DNA of 55,693 nt, taken from Lachnospiraceae bacterium UBA1718. Lineage in GTDB: Bacteria; Bacillota; Clostridia; Lachnospirales; Lachnospiraceae. The DNA is taken from positions 246-55,938 of the forward strand of contig DCIU01000150.1 in the NCBI GenBank assembly GCA_002317245.1. The letters run 5' to 3'. The first letter of the stretch is position 1, and each line of letters opens with the position of its first letter. The notes below the pieces were generated by a model. That model made no database searches. It was given only the letters and a program-made list of their open reading frames with translations, and was not told the origin of the DNA. Of the stretch, positions 24,460 to 33,353 are shown one piece after another. The translations under genes and the position numbers were made by a program.

Positions 24460-26727
24460 ATGGCAACAGTTAAGAAGACATTGAAGGAAAGAAGAACAGA
24501 ATCTGACGCAAGGATTCTTGAATCAGCAATAAAGCATTTTGGTGAGCATGGTTATACCAATACATCCCTAGTTGAAATTGCTAAGGGGGCAGGCGTAACC
24601 AGCGGACTTCTTTCTCAGAGGTATGGAACAAAGGAAAATCTTTTCTATATTTCATATGAGGCTATAGTGGACAAATTTTTCACGGATATTCAAAGTGACG
24701 TAACACCACGAGAATGCCTTTGTGCACTCATTGGCCAGATTAAAAGAATATGTGAAGAGGATCAGGATGCTTTTGCCTTCTTCATTATGCTTCAAAATAG
24801 TTCGGATATTCACGACATAGTTGAGAAAGGACTCGAAAAAAGAGGAGTCGAGAACTCTATTTACTATAAGAAAGTTCTTGAAGCGCAGAAGGAGGGAATG
24901 CTTCCACAGGGAAGAACCAGGTATCTCTTATACTTCTTCTCTTCCAGTGTTTTTCATCATGTTGGAATGTGTAAGGAGTATAACCTTAAGCTCCCTGATA
25001 ATGAGTACTATTTGAGTATTATTCATTTCCACGATAAGGATACACCGTCTGATAATAATGCATATATAAGGAATCAGCTTTTAGATATCTTCAGTAAGGA
25101 ATTTCAGACAGTATGGCTGGTTAAGCTTCCTGAGCTTACAATGGAGACTTTCAGCGTTGACAATAACCAAATCGTTATAAACAGCGTAAGTACAGCCCTT
25201 GAGATGAACTCTTATAATGGCGCCAGAAAATGGTATGTTGATAATTGTGTTGTCCCTCATTCGAAGGAAAGAGTGTACAGGGACTCTGATATGAGTAATG
25301 TTCTTTCTGAACTGAAAAATGGGAAACCTTACAGTATTGAGTATGGAAGAATCAAAGAAGACTCTATCAATTATAATCAGATTTTTTACGACAAAGTTCT
25401 TAATCCGGAGAATGATGAAATAGATTATGTTGTTTGTGGATTCAGGGACATCGATGTTGCCAAAAGAGCTGAGACTGATGATTTGACAGGACTCTATACA
25501 AGGCCGACATTCTTTGAAAAGGCAGAGGAGTTGCTGGATAAATACCCTGATAAGCAGTTTGATATGGTAATATCGGATATTGCTGATTTCAAGAAAATTA
25601 ATGAAACCTACGGTATAGAAGTTGCTGATGAGATATTAAGGTGGCATGCTTTATATCTGTTGTCATTAAAAAATGAGACCATGATCGTCGGAAGATATGG
25701 CGGAGATCAGATGGTTTTTATGGCTGAGCATGAACATATGCTTACCTGCCTTTCTCAGGAATATAGAGAAAAATTTGAAAAAGCATTCTTAGAGACAGGT
25801 CTTCCGACTGTTTCTTTTAAACACGGAATATATCTAAATGTTAAGCGAGATAAGTCGATTGTATCTACATGCGATAAGGCTCACTCTGCAGTTAACAGTA
25901 TTAAGAGGCATTATAGCAAAGAAATAGCATATTACGATGACGATATTAAGAGTATTCTCGAAAAGCGACGTCAGATAGAGGAGAGCATGCATAAGTCTCT
26001 GGAAGATGGTGACTTTAAGGTTTACTATCAGCCTAAGCATAATGCCAAGACTGGTGCGCTCGTAGGGGCAGAAGCACTAATAAGATGGGTTCACCCTAAA
26101 TTCGGCTTTATGAACCCTGGAGAGTTCATTCCTTTATTTGAGCAGAATGGATTTATCATTGAGGTTGATGCTTTTGTGTGGAGAAAAACCTGCGAGAATA
26201 TTAGAAAGTGGAGAGATAAGGGCCTTGAGACAGTTCCAGTGTCGGTTAATGCCTCACGACTTACCTTCACAAAAAAAGACCTTGTCGACAATATGCATAA
26301 ACAGGTAGAGAAAAATGGCATATTGTCTTCTGACATTCATGTGGAGATAACAGAGACATTAATGACAGTAGACTTAGATGAGCTTGTTAGTAAGATTGAC
26401 TCTATGCGTTTATTGGGATTCAAGGTGGAACTTGATGACTTTGGCTCAGGCTTCTCTTCGATGAATGCCCTTAGTACCATTCCGCTTGATATAGTTAAGC
26501 TTGATATGTCATTTATGAGGCAGTTCGGCGATAAGAAGAGACTAATGGTTCTTGAGTCATGCATTAATCTTGCCAAGAAACTGGGATTTGAGACAGTATC
26601 AGAGGGCGTGGAAGAGAAGGAACAGCAGGAATTATTAGCCAAGCTTGGCGTTGATATGATTCAGGGCTACTACTATTCAAAGCCTCTTCCAGAGGAAGAA
26701 TTTGAGAAGTATATGATGAATAAATAG
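24460..26727 (+). CDS. TetR-type DNA-binding domain fused to degenerate GGDEF and EAL domains
   Basis: A 755-residue cytoplasmic protein in one uninterrupted frame. Residues about 10-65 are a TetR N-terminal helix-turn-helix (ILESAIKHFGEHGYTNTSLVEIAKGAGVTSGLLSQRYGTK region). A TetR-like helical part extends to about 195, then a PAS-like stretch (about 215-320) leads into a GGDEF domain whose signature reads GGDQ (about 414-417), so it should not make c-di-GMP but might bind GTP. The EAL domain has the full catalytic set: GAEALIRW, VSVNAS, EITETL, LDDFGSG, VKLDM, SEGVEE and IQGYYYS. The protein may hydrolyse or sense c-di-GMP to control DNA binding. GAGGGG precedes the ATG; a palindrome lies at its promoter. 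Confidence 0.92.
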   Translation: MATVKKTLKERRTESDARILESAIKHFGEHGYTNTSLVEIAKGAGVTSGLLSQRYGTKENLFYISYEAIVDKFFTDIQSDVTPRECLCALIGQIKRICEEDQDAFAFFIMLQNSSDIHDIVEKGLEKRGVENSIYYKKVLEAQKEGMLPQGRTRYLLYFFSSSVFHHVGMCKEYNLKLPDNEYYLSIIHFHDKDTPSDNNAYIRNQLLDIFSKEFQTVWLVKLPELTMETFSVDNNQIVINSVSTALEMNSYNGARKWYVDNCVVPHSKERVYRDSDMSNVLSELKNGKPYSIEYGRIKEDSINYNQIFYDKVLNPENDEIDYVVCGFRDIDVAKRAETDDLTGLYTRPTFFEKAEELLDKYPDKQFDMVISDIADFKKINETYGIEVADEILRWHALYLLSLKNETMIVGRYGGDQMVFMAEHEHMLTCLSQEYREKFEKAFLETGLPTVSFKHGIYLNVKRDKSIVSTCDKAHSAVNSIKRHYSKEIAYYDDDIKSILEKRRQIEESMHKSLEDGDFKVYYQPKHNAKTGALVGAEALIRWVHPKFGFMNPGEFIPLFEQNGFIIEVDAFVWRKTCENIRKWRDKGLETVPVSVNASRLTFTKKDLVDNMHKQVEKNGILSSDIHVEITETLMTVDLDELVSKIDSMRLLGFKVELDDFGSGFSSMNALSTIPLDIVKLDMSFMRQFGDKKRLMVLESCINLAKKLGFETVSEGVEEKEQQELLAKLGVDMIQGYYYSKPLPEEEFEKYMMNK

Positions 26728-26770
26728 ATTACCTTGTTTCCGATTTGACTTTTTTTTATTTCCTTCCGCA

Positions 26771-26811
26771 AAAAAAGAGTGTTTTGCCATAATAGCAAAA
26801 CACTCTTTTTT
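26771..26811. terminator. Bidirectional terminator
   Basis: A 17-bp perfect inverted repeat AAAAAAGAGTGTTTTGC with its complement at 26795-26811, loop CATAATA. A/T runs on both sides let it stop both the TetR-EAL gene and the convergent gene at 26856. Confidence 0.94.
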
Positions 26812-26855
26812 ACCAAAATAAATATCGTAATCTTATTGAATTGTCAATTCTATGC

Positions 26856-27731
26856 CTAATCAACCAAATTATATTCCTTTAATAACATCGATTGATAGGC
26901 TTTATCAGTGACTGCTCTTTTGAGCTCATCATTTCGATTATCATTGATGAGAAACTCAAACAGTTTACTAATAATATCAATCCCTTCTTCTTTGGCTTGA
27001 TTTTTCTCAATTCTTATGAACTTTTCAGCATCAAACTGCGCTAATACTGTTTCCATAATTCGATTCCTTTCTTTACTAAGAATATCGACGAGTATATCTC
27101 TGGAGATACACTCGTTAATAACATCCCTGATAGCTTCGTATTTATCAGGTTTGTTGCAATCAGTCAATGCAATTCGCGTCAGGCTGACGAACTGAGAATA
27201 CTCCTTCAGTTTCTGGCACTTGTTAGCCAATTCGGCATTGTGCCCCTCATTTATATTATAAACATGTGCTATGACCTCTAGGTCAGATTCTTCCGCTTTG
27301 TTCATGAAGGAATCTGACAATCTAACTGTCATCTCATCCGGTATATCTGTCGCTCCGTTGTAGAATACCACGAATTTAGGCGTGTAAACTACAATTCGAC
27401 GTGTTGAGTGAATGTCGTAATTATCATTCTGCAAATATATGCCCTTGTATAAATCCGAGAAATAGAATAAACCTCGAAGAGGCATATTTGGATTAATTGT
27501 TGACTGATGCTCGTACAGAGACAGATAGCCATCTATGATAAATGATAAGTCATTCTTAATTCCGACATATACAGCGTCCTCAAGCGTATTAATCTCCAAT
27601 TGCTCCACATCAGTAATGTTTCGATTGCCCAGCGCATTGTAGAGCGAAAGCAGTTCCTTGGGCTCATTGAAGATAATCTTGAATACCGCATCCTTATATG
27701 TGCGATTAAATAGTACGTTAGTAGTGGCCAT
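26856..27731 (-). CDS. Rpn-like PD-(D/E)XK nuclease family protein
   Basis: A 291-residue protein with the layout of the Rpn/PDDEXK recombination-promoting nucleases, often annotated as putative transposases. It begins with NRTYKDAVFKIIFNEPKELL, the usual opening, and has the core IIDGYLSLYEHQ (about 85-96), matching D...ExQ of the nuclease active site. The C-terminal part has a charged helix. I placed the start at 27731 because AAAGGAGG lies 8 bases upstream; the frame continues to 27782. These proteins are widespread and multicopy in Lachnospiraceae; a role in DNA exchange or phage defence has been proposed for relatives. Confidence 0.85.
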   Translation of the reverse strand: MATTNVLFNRTYKDAVFKIIFNEPKELLSLYNALGNRNITDVEQLEINTLEDAVYVGIKNDLSFIIDGYLSLYEHQSTINPNMPLRGLFYFSDLYKGIYLQNDNYDIHSTRRIVVYTPKFVVFYNGATDIPDEMTVRLSDSFMNKAEESDLEVIAHVYNINEGHNAELANKCQKLKEYSQFVSLTRIALTDCNKPDKYEAIRDVINECISRDILVDILSKERNRIMETVLAQFDAEKFIRIEKNQAKEEGIDIISKLFEFLINDNRNDELKRAVTDKAYQSMLLKEYNLVD

Positions 27732-28030
27732 AGACGTGTCCTCCTTTGATATGTCTAATAAAAATGAATTCCACTCACCCATACCTGACTCGAACGAATC
27801 AAGTAGACTGACTGGTTATCCTGCTTCTTAGAATAGCAAGCAAGATACAACGATTTGATACATATTTACGGTAGCAAAGCCATTGCTATTAGTCAAGAGG
27901 GGATAGATGAAATGAGAGGAGGGAGGTTATTATTATAGCTTCTTTTATTTCAAATGCTGCTGGGGTATAATTTGAACTGAAGATAAGAGATATTATATTA
28001 AGTTTTTAGTAATTGCAAGAGAATGAAAAT

Positions 28031-28429
28031 ATGAAGATGATAGACAAGATTGCTCTTATTTACTTACAGGATAAGAAAATACTTAGTACAAGATCAAAAG
28101 GAAAAGATGCGTATTATATTCCGGGTGGAAAACGCGAAGGAAATGAGACCGATGTTGAGACACTGATTAGAGAGATTAAGGAAGAACTCTCGGTTGATAT
28201 TATTAAAGAATCAGTTAAGCCGTACGGAGTATTTGAGGCACAGGCGCATGGTCACGCAGAGGGAATAATAGTGCGAATGACATGTTATTACGCCGACTTT
28301 GTAGGAGAAGTTAAGGCAGACAACGAGATAGAAGAGATAGTATGGCTTACAACTGCTGATGTAGATTCAATCTCTCCTGTAGATAAATTGATATTTGCAA
28401 AATTACATGATGAAGGTCTATTGATATAA
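28031..28429 (+). CDS. Nudix hydrolase
   Basis: About 132 residues. The Nudix box reads GGKREGNETD...REIKEELSVDI (roughly residues 32-54), complete except that Ser replaces the last Gly. Such enzymes hydrolyse nucleoside diphosphates linked to another group; specificity is not visible. I chose the ATG at 28031 (AAGAGA upstream); a TTG at 28013 is an alternative. The EamA gene starts 26 bases downstream, so the two are likely cotranscribed. The 299 bases before the gene hold only a small TAGCAA/TTGCTA inverted repeat (27872-27888). Confidence 0.88.
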   Translation: MKMIDKIALIYLQDKKILSTRSKGKDAYYIPGGKREGNETDVETLIREIKEELSVDIIKESVKPYGVFEAQAHGHAEGIIVRMTCYYADFVGEVKADNEIEEIVWLTTADVDSISPVDKLIFAKLHDEGLLI

Positions 28430-28455
28430 TCTAGACATTATTAGGAGGCGTTAAA

Positions 28456-28869
28456 ATGTGGTTTGTATTTGCAATTCTTTCAGCAGTATTTGCTGCGCTG
28501 ACATCAATACTTGCCAAGATAGGTATTGATGGAGTTAATTCTAACCTGGCAACTGCCATTCGTACAGTTGTTGTAGTGATTATGGCATGGGGCATGGTTT
28601 TCCTCACTCATGCACAGAGTGGATTGACAGAGATAAGTAAGAAAAGTTGGATGTTTTTAATACTGTCCGGACTAGCAACAGGGGCTTCATGGCTATGCTA
28701 TTACAGAGCGTTGCAGGTAGGTGAAGCTTCTAAAGTTGTACCTGTAGATAAGCTTAGTGTAGTCATTACACTTATATTGGCTTTTGTATTTTTACATGAA
28801 GAATTTAATGTAAAGTCGGTTATAGGATGCATTTTGATAGGAGCAGGAACGCTTGTGATGGTTCTCTAG
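28456..28869 (+). CDS. Half-size EamA transporter
   Basis: A 137-residue protein with a single EamA repeat of about five helices, including the C-terminal helices VVPVDKLSVVITLILAFVFLHEE. Full-length DMT transporters have two repeats; proteins of this length are common as stand-alone units that probably pair. The start after AGGAGG is clear and the end is a normal family end, so this is not a truncation. Substrate unknown. Confidence 0.88.
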   Translation: MWFVFAILSAVFAALTSILAKIGIDGVNSNLATAIRTVVVVIMAWGMVFLTHAQSGLTEISKKSWMFLILSGLATGASWLCYYRALQVGEASKVVPVDKLSVVITLILAFVFLHEEFNVKSVIGCILIGAGTLVMVL

Positions 28870-28951
28870 CAGCAAGAATGGAATTACTAGTACCAAAGTG
28901 GTATAATATCCGAGATAGACGCGTGATTAATACACAAAAAGGTATATATAG

Positions 28952-29896
28952 ATGAGAAGAAATAGTTGGAAGACATGGGTTGTGGCGATAGTCATTGCTG
29001 TAATGTCGACTACAGTGGTTAATAGCATAATACCAGGAAGCACAGTGCTTGCAGCAGCTGTTACGGGACAGGTTGCAGGTAATAGCGTCAATGTTAGGGA
29101 CGCTGCAGAACAGGCGGGCAATAAACTTGGCACCCTTGATAAGGGCGATGAAGTAACCATTCTTGGAGAGGAGAATGGCTGGTATAAGATTGAATATGAT
29201 GAAGGAATAGGCTTCGTATCCGCTGATTATGTAGAAGTTAATCAGCCATCTGAGGAAGAAATTGCTGCTGATGATGAAGTAGAGAGTGATGGCGAAGAAC
29301 TTGGAACTACAGATGAAGAACTGGAAGAAGAGGAAGAGGAAATCTCTAAATCACCACTTGATATTCTTACAGGCAATTCGACTGTTCTTATTGTAGTGGT
29401 AGTTGTTGTATTGCTGATAATAATAATTCTTTCCACAATCATTAGTATTCGTAAGTTAGATGATGATGACGATTTTGACGACTATGATGATTACGATGAC
29501 TATGAGGATGATTACGAGGAGGAGGAAGAGTATTACGAGCCTGCTCCTAAGAAAAAATCTCAGCCACAATCTAATCAGCCTAGGCCTAGGCCACAGCCAC
29601 AGTCGAGACCTCAGCAGATAGAGCAAGCACAGACAAGAAGAGAAGAAATACCTGCAATGGTTAAGCCGGATCCAACAATGTTCATGAGCGATAATCCCGA
29701 TGATTATAAGATTGACATTGATCCAAAGTACTTTGAACCTACTGCTATGCTTCCAAATATTGAGGATGCAGATGCTCCAAATCCGATTAAGACTTCAGCT
29801 GACAAAGACCAGAAGAGAAGCGAGGAACTAGCTGAGGCAGTTAAAAAAATGGAAGAACTCAAGCAGGAAATTGAGAGAATTAAGAGCGAATCTTAA
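28952..29896 (+). CDS. SH3b-domain membrane protein with acidic cytoplasmic tail
   Basis: A 314-residue protein. An N-terminal signal or anchor (about 8-37) is followed by a bacterial SH3 domain (about 40-95: GNSVNVRDAAEQAGNKLGTL, NGWYKIEYDEGIGFV), which usually binds cell wall. A Glu-rich stretch, a transmembrane helix (about 146-168) and an Asp/Tyr/Glu-rich region (about 170-205) come next, then a Pro/Gln-rich linker and a short C-terminal coiled coil. It may link the wall to cytoplasmic partners. Family not recognised. Confidence 0.82.
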   Translation: MRRNSWKTWVVAIVIAVMSTTVVNSIIPGSTVLAAAVTGQVAGNSVNVRDAAEQAGNKLGTLDKGDEVTILGEENGWYKIEYDEGIGFVSADYVEVNQPSEEEIAADDEVESDGEELGTTDEELEEEEEEISKSPLDILTGNSTVLIVVVVVVLLIIIILSTIISIRKLDDDDDFDDYDDYDDYEDDYEEEEEYYEPAPKKKSQPQSNQPRPRPQPQSRPQQIEQAQTRREEIPAMVKPDPTMFMSDNPDDYKIDIDPKYFEPTAMLPNIEDADAPNPIKTSADKDQKRSEELAEAVKKMEELKQEIERIKSES

Positions 29897-29928
29897 GAGC
29901 GTAATATATATAATTTACGGAAATGAAT

Positions 29929-29971
29929 GCCTGTCATAAATATCAAAAGGATATTTGTGGCAGGTTTTTTG
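29929..29971 (+). terminator. Terminator after the SH3b gene
   Basis: Inverted repeat GCCTGTCATAAATAT against ATATTTGTGGCAGG (with one G-T pair), loop CAAAAGG, then T6. It separates the SH3b gene from the pilus leader. Confidence 0.9.
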
Positions 29972-30108
29972 TTATCAATTAGTAGTATTTTGTATGTAAT
30001 TAATAACAAAAATAGCATAGGAAATTTTGTTAATTTTTTACAAATGTAGATATTATGTGAAAAACTGATTGACAAAAAACAAAATTGTTTCTATCATCAA
30101 AATCAACA

Positions 30109-30376
30109 ATTGAATGGTACGCAGTTCGACCAAACCTGTGAACCGCTGTAATGAGTATCCAGAGCTCATCACATCGAGATTGTTATTAGACGATTCGTCT
30201 AGTTATACCAGTTTTAATTAATTTGGGAAAAGGAAGTACATATTGTGATATACGTTTTTCGTATGTCTGTGTTGGACGATGCAGGGCAGAATGAAGTCAT
30301 TTCTTCCTGTTCGGTATGCAAGTCATGACCAGAGGAGTACATCCATCTGTTGGAGGTTAAGTTCTGTACCTGCATT
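30109..30376 (+). ncRNA. Candidate structured 5' leader of the Tad pilus operon
   Basis: The 457 bases between the terminator at 29971 and the first pilus gene contain no convincing gene. Two foldable domains are visible. Domain A: TGGTA/TACCA (30115-30119 with 30206-30210) encloses an irregular stem (30122-30149), hairpin ATGAG/CTCAT (30151-30169) and hairpin TAGACG/CGTCTA (30187-30201). Domain B: ATGCAGG/CCTGCAT (30279-30285 with 30369-30375), extended by CAGAA/TTCTG, encloses TGACC/GGTTA with a CAGAGGA hairpin. Domain B ends about 40 bases before the AGGAG site of the first gene. It matches neither c-di-GMP riboswitch class that I can recall. Hand folding only. Confidence 0.45.
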
Positions 30377-30428
30377 GTTTAATTCAACTACGAATTACGT
30401 TTCTATATATTTTTAGGAGTAACAGATA

Positions 30429-31418
30429 ATGACACACACGCTTATGATTTGTGATCAGGAAATTGTATATGTTGAGAAGCTTGCGAGTTACATCAATAGT
30501 TCGAGAGATTATCTGTTTGATGCGAGATTCTGCAGTAGCGGCGAAGAAGTCGTAGAGTACATAGACAATAATGATATTGATATTCTTTTGATATCTGGTG
30601 ATGAAGTACACAAAATTGGGAATCTGATACCGGAAGAAAGAATAATTGAATTATATGGAATGGGAGGAGATGGCAGGAAATCTGGAATTTATAAATATCA
30701 AAATTGTGAAAATGTAATGAGAAATATTTTGCAGAAAGCTTCAGGGATTAATGAGATAGGGGGGATGATTACCAGAAAAAATCCAATGAAGATTTTGGGA
30801 CTGTATAGTCCAGTTAAAAGAAGCTATCAGAGCTCATTAGCTGTTGTTCTGGGACAGTTATTAAGTGAGAAAAATAAGACGTTATACATGAATCTGGAAG
30901 GTTATAATAGTATTTCAAGTTTGACGGGAGTCGAGTTTGAAAAGGATATGTCTGATTTGATATATGATCTGGGAAATGGAAACGGAAATACTCCTGCAAT
31001 TATTGGTGGAGCAGTAAAGGACTTTGGTAATCTGCATTTGCTCCCCCCAATGCATAATTGCAAAGATTTGAAAAGCATAGGCATAGCTGATTGGAAATCC
31101 TTATATCAAAACATAGAATGTAAAACTGATTATGAATATATCATTTTAGACATATCCGATAATGTGCAGGAACCATTAGAATTACTGGGCTTGTGTGAAC
31201 ATATTTTTACGACTTCTGCAGATGATGACGTTGCAAAGAATAAGGTCGAAATGTTTTTGAAAGGATTTGAAAAGGAAACGCAGAATTCCATCGCAGATAG
31301 AATCAAGATTTGCGTTGTACCCCAAATAGAAAACATGAATTTAAAGAGTCTAAGGGTAGATAATAATCAAATGTGGAATTGTGCAAAGTCCTTATTGGAC
31401 TGTATAGATAATGAATGA
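30429..31418 (+). CDS. tadZ: TadZ/CpaE-like pilus localisation protein
   Basis: A 329-residue protein with an N-terminal pseudo-receiver (about 1-110, MICDQEIVYVEKLASYI) and a C-terminal MinD/ParA-like ATPase fold (about 120-320: LYMNLEGY, YEYIILDIS, KICVVPQIEN). The Walker A site reads GLYSPVKRSYQSS, lacking the GK[ST] signature, so ATP binding is doubtful. TadZ proteins mark where the Flp pilus machine assembles. It is the first gene of the operon; AGGAG precedes the ATG and its end overlaps cpaF by 8 bases. Confidence 0.86.
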   Translation: MTHTLMICDQEIVYVEKLASYINSSRDYLFDARFCSSGEEVVEYIDNNDIDILLISGDEVHKIGNLIPEERIIELYGMGGDGRKSGIYKYQNCENVMRNILQKASGINEIGGMITRKNPMKILGLYSPVKRSYQSSLAVVLGQLLSEKNKTLYMNLEGYNSISSLTGVEFEKDMSDLIYDLGNGNGNTPAIIGGAVKDFGNLHLLPPMHNCKDLKSIGIADWKSLYQNIECKTDYEYIILDISDNVQEPLELLGLCEHIFTTSADDDVAKNKVEMFLKGFEKETQNSIADRIKICVVPQIENMNLKSLRVDNNQMWNCAKSLLDCIDNE

Positions 31419-32628
31419 AAACAAAATAGTAGAACATGTAAAGAATAAACTGGTAGATAGGCTGGAATATCTGGATGATGTTTCAGATGAACAACTACAG
31501 GACATGATTGGCGAGGAAATTAGAGCAATCAATCAGGAAATACACATTCCAATCAAGGACCGAGTAGCTTATGGAAAACTTATCTTTGATTCAATGAGAA
31601 AGCTGGATATTTTGCAAATATTTCTCGAAGATGACGAAGTAACGGAAATAATGATTAACGGGCCTGATAATATATTCATTGAAAGAAAGGGGAGACTAAG
31701 TAAAACCAATTATAGATTTAGTAATGAAGAAGCGCTAAGAAATGTGATTCAACAGATTGTTGCAAAATGTAATAGAGTCGTAAATGAGTCAAAGCCGATA
31801 GTCGATGCCAGGCTATCCGACGGATCTCGTGTAAATGTTGTTTTAAATCCAATAGCATTAAACGGACCAATAATGACAATTAGACGGTTTCCTAATAAGC
31901 CGTACCTAATGGAAGATTTAATTGCAATAAACAGTATTACATTGGAGGCTTCAGAATTACTGAAAAAACTTGTTGTAGCTGGATACAACATACTCATATC
32001 GGGTGGTACCGGATCGGGGAAAACCACTTTTTTGAATGCTTTATCAGCATATATTCCAAGCGATGAAAGAATAATCACAATCGAAGACAGTGCGGAACTA
32101 CAAATACAGGGAATTGACAATCTTGTAAGAATGGAAACAAAGAATGCAAACGTAGAAGGCGGTAATGAAATAACTATTAGAGATTTAATAAAAACAAGCC
32201 TCCGAATGCGACCTAACAGAATCATTGTTGGTGAGGTTAGAGGCGGAGAGGCAATGGATATGATAGGTTCTGCAATGAATTGTGGTCATGACGGCAGCAT
32301 GTCTACGGTGCATTCCAATAGTGCAGGAGACGCATTGCTTAGGCTTGAAACAATGATGCTAATGGCAGCCAGAATACCTGTAACAGCGATACGGCGGCAA
32401 ATTGGTAGTGGGGTAGATATTATTGTACACCTTGGAAGAATGAGAGACAAAACCCGTAAGGTTATAGAAATAGTTGAACTAATAAATGGAGAGGAGGATA
32501 TAATTGTTAATTCCCTTTTTCAATTCGAAGAGGTCGCTTCGGACGAAAGAGATAGGGTGATTGGGAAATTGGTAAGAAAAGGAGAACTGATTAATGACAA
32601 TAAGCTCAAAAATGCTGGGTTTTACTAA
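31411..32628 (+). CDS. cpaF: Flp pilus assembly ATPase CpaF/TadA
   Basis: A 405-residue secretion ATPase that powers Flp pilus extension, and in some systems retraction. Walker A is GGTGSGKTT (about 197-205); the Asp box (ITIEDSAELQ), His box (GHDGSMSTVHSNS) and the Arg-rich MRPNRIIVGEVRGGEA segment are complete. Length is normal, with an N-terminal helical extension. It overlaps both neighbours, as expected for a tight operon. Confidence 0.96.
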   Translation: MNENKIVEHVKNKLVDRLEYLDDVSDEQLQDMIGEEIRAINQEIHIPIKDRVAYGKLIFDSMRKLDILQIFLEDDEVTEIMINGPDNIFIERKGRLSKTNYRFSNEEALRNVIQQIVAKCNRVVNESKPIVDARLSDGSRVNVVLNPIALNGPIMTIRRFPNKPYLMEDLIAINSITLEASELLKKLVVAGYNILISGGTGSGKTTFLNALSAYIPSDERIITIEDSAELQIQGIDNLVRMETKNANVEGGNEITIRDLIKTSLRMRPNRIIVGEVRGGEAMDMIGSAMNCGHDGSMSTVHSNSAGDALLRLETMMLMAARIPVTAIRRQIGSGVDIIVHLGRMRDKTRKVIEIVELINGEEDIIVNSLFQFEEVASDERDRVIGKLVRKGELINDNKLKNAGFY

Positions 32629-33349
32629 GCTTATTTCAACTAAAGAAATAGTGATCTATTTGGTAGAAGGAATCATGATTGTGGCTGTTTTTGCTTATTT
32701 TTTCTACAAATCATTCATATGGTTTCTGATACTTACCCCGATGGTTTTTCTATTTCTCAACTATAAAGCAAAAGAAAGCGTTCGTTCGAAACGCTGGATA
32801 CTGCTAATGCAATTTAAGGAAATGATTATTTCAATTAATTCGTCGCTACAGGTAGGATACTCAATTGAGAATGCATTCCGAGTCGCGATGAATGAAATGA
32901 ATGATATGTATGGGCCTAAATCACAGATTGTTATTGAACTGATTCAGGTGATTGGAGGTTTGGATAATAATATTCCGCTGGAAAATCTTCTCAATGGAAT
33001 GGCAAGGAGAAATCAGATAGAAGAGATTGAAAACTTTGCGGGATTAATGGCTACATACAAGCAAACAGGAGGAAATGTAGTTGAAATAATACAAACATAT
33101 GTATCGGTCATCGAAGATAAGGTTTCGCTCAGGCAGGAGATTGAGACAATGATTAGTTCAAAGAAATATGAGCAGAGAATAATGAATGCGGTTCCATTTG
33201 TTATCTTGTTCTATGTGAATTTATCGAGCAGAGGCTTCTTTGATGGACTATATCATAATGCTGCTGGCAATCTGATAATGACACTAATCATGATGGTTTA
33301 TATTATCTCTGTTTATTGGTCGAACAGGATAATAAATAGCATTTTTTAA
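32594..33349 (+). CDS. tadB: TadB-like inner membrane platform protein
   Basis: A 251-residue protein of the type II secretion F family. Helices at about 20-55 flank a cytoplasmic F domain (EMIISINSSLQVGYSIENAF, GLMATYKQTGGNVVEII) and one or two helices close the C terminus. It forms the membrane platform with TadC. AAAGGAG inside cpaF decides the start, giving a 35-base overlap. Confidence 0.92.
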   Translation: MTISSKMLGFTKLISTKEIVIYLVEGIMIVAVFAYFFYKSFIWFLILTPMVFLFLNYKAKESVRSKRWILLMQFKEMIISINSSLQVGYSIENAFRVAMNEMNDMYGPKSQIVIELIQVIGGLDNNIPLENLLNGMARRNQIEEIENFAGLMATYKQTGGNVVEIIQTYVSVIEDKVSLRQEIETMISSKKYEQRIMNAVPFVILFYVNLSSRGFFDGLYHNAAGNLIMTLIMMVYIISVYWSNRIINSIF

Positions 33350-33353
33350 GAGA

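Noticed and set aside
28456..28869. Truncated transporter
   Set aside because: The single-repeat EamA protein has normal start and end for the half-size group, with good translation signals, so it is complete.
30109..30376. c-di-GMP class I or II riboswitch in the pilus leader
   Set aside because: The segment CCAAACCTGTGAACC recalls part of the class I motif, but the GACGCAAAGC core and receptor helix are missing, and the class II core is also absent. I report it only as an unassigned structured leader.
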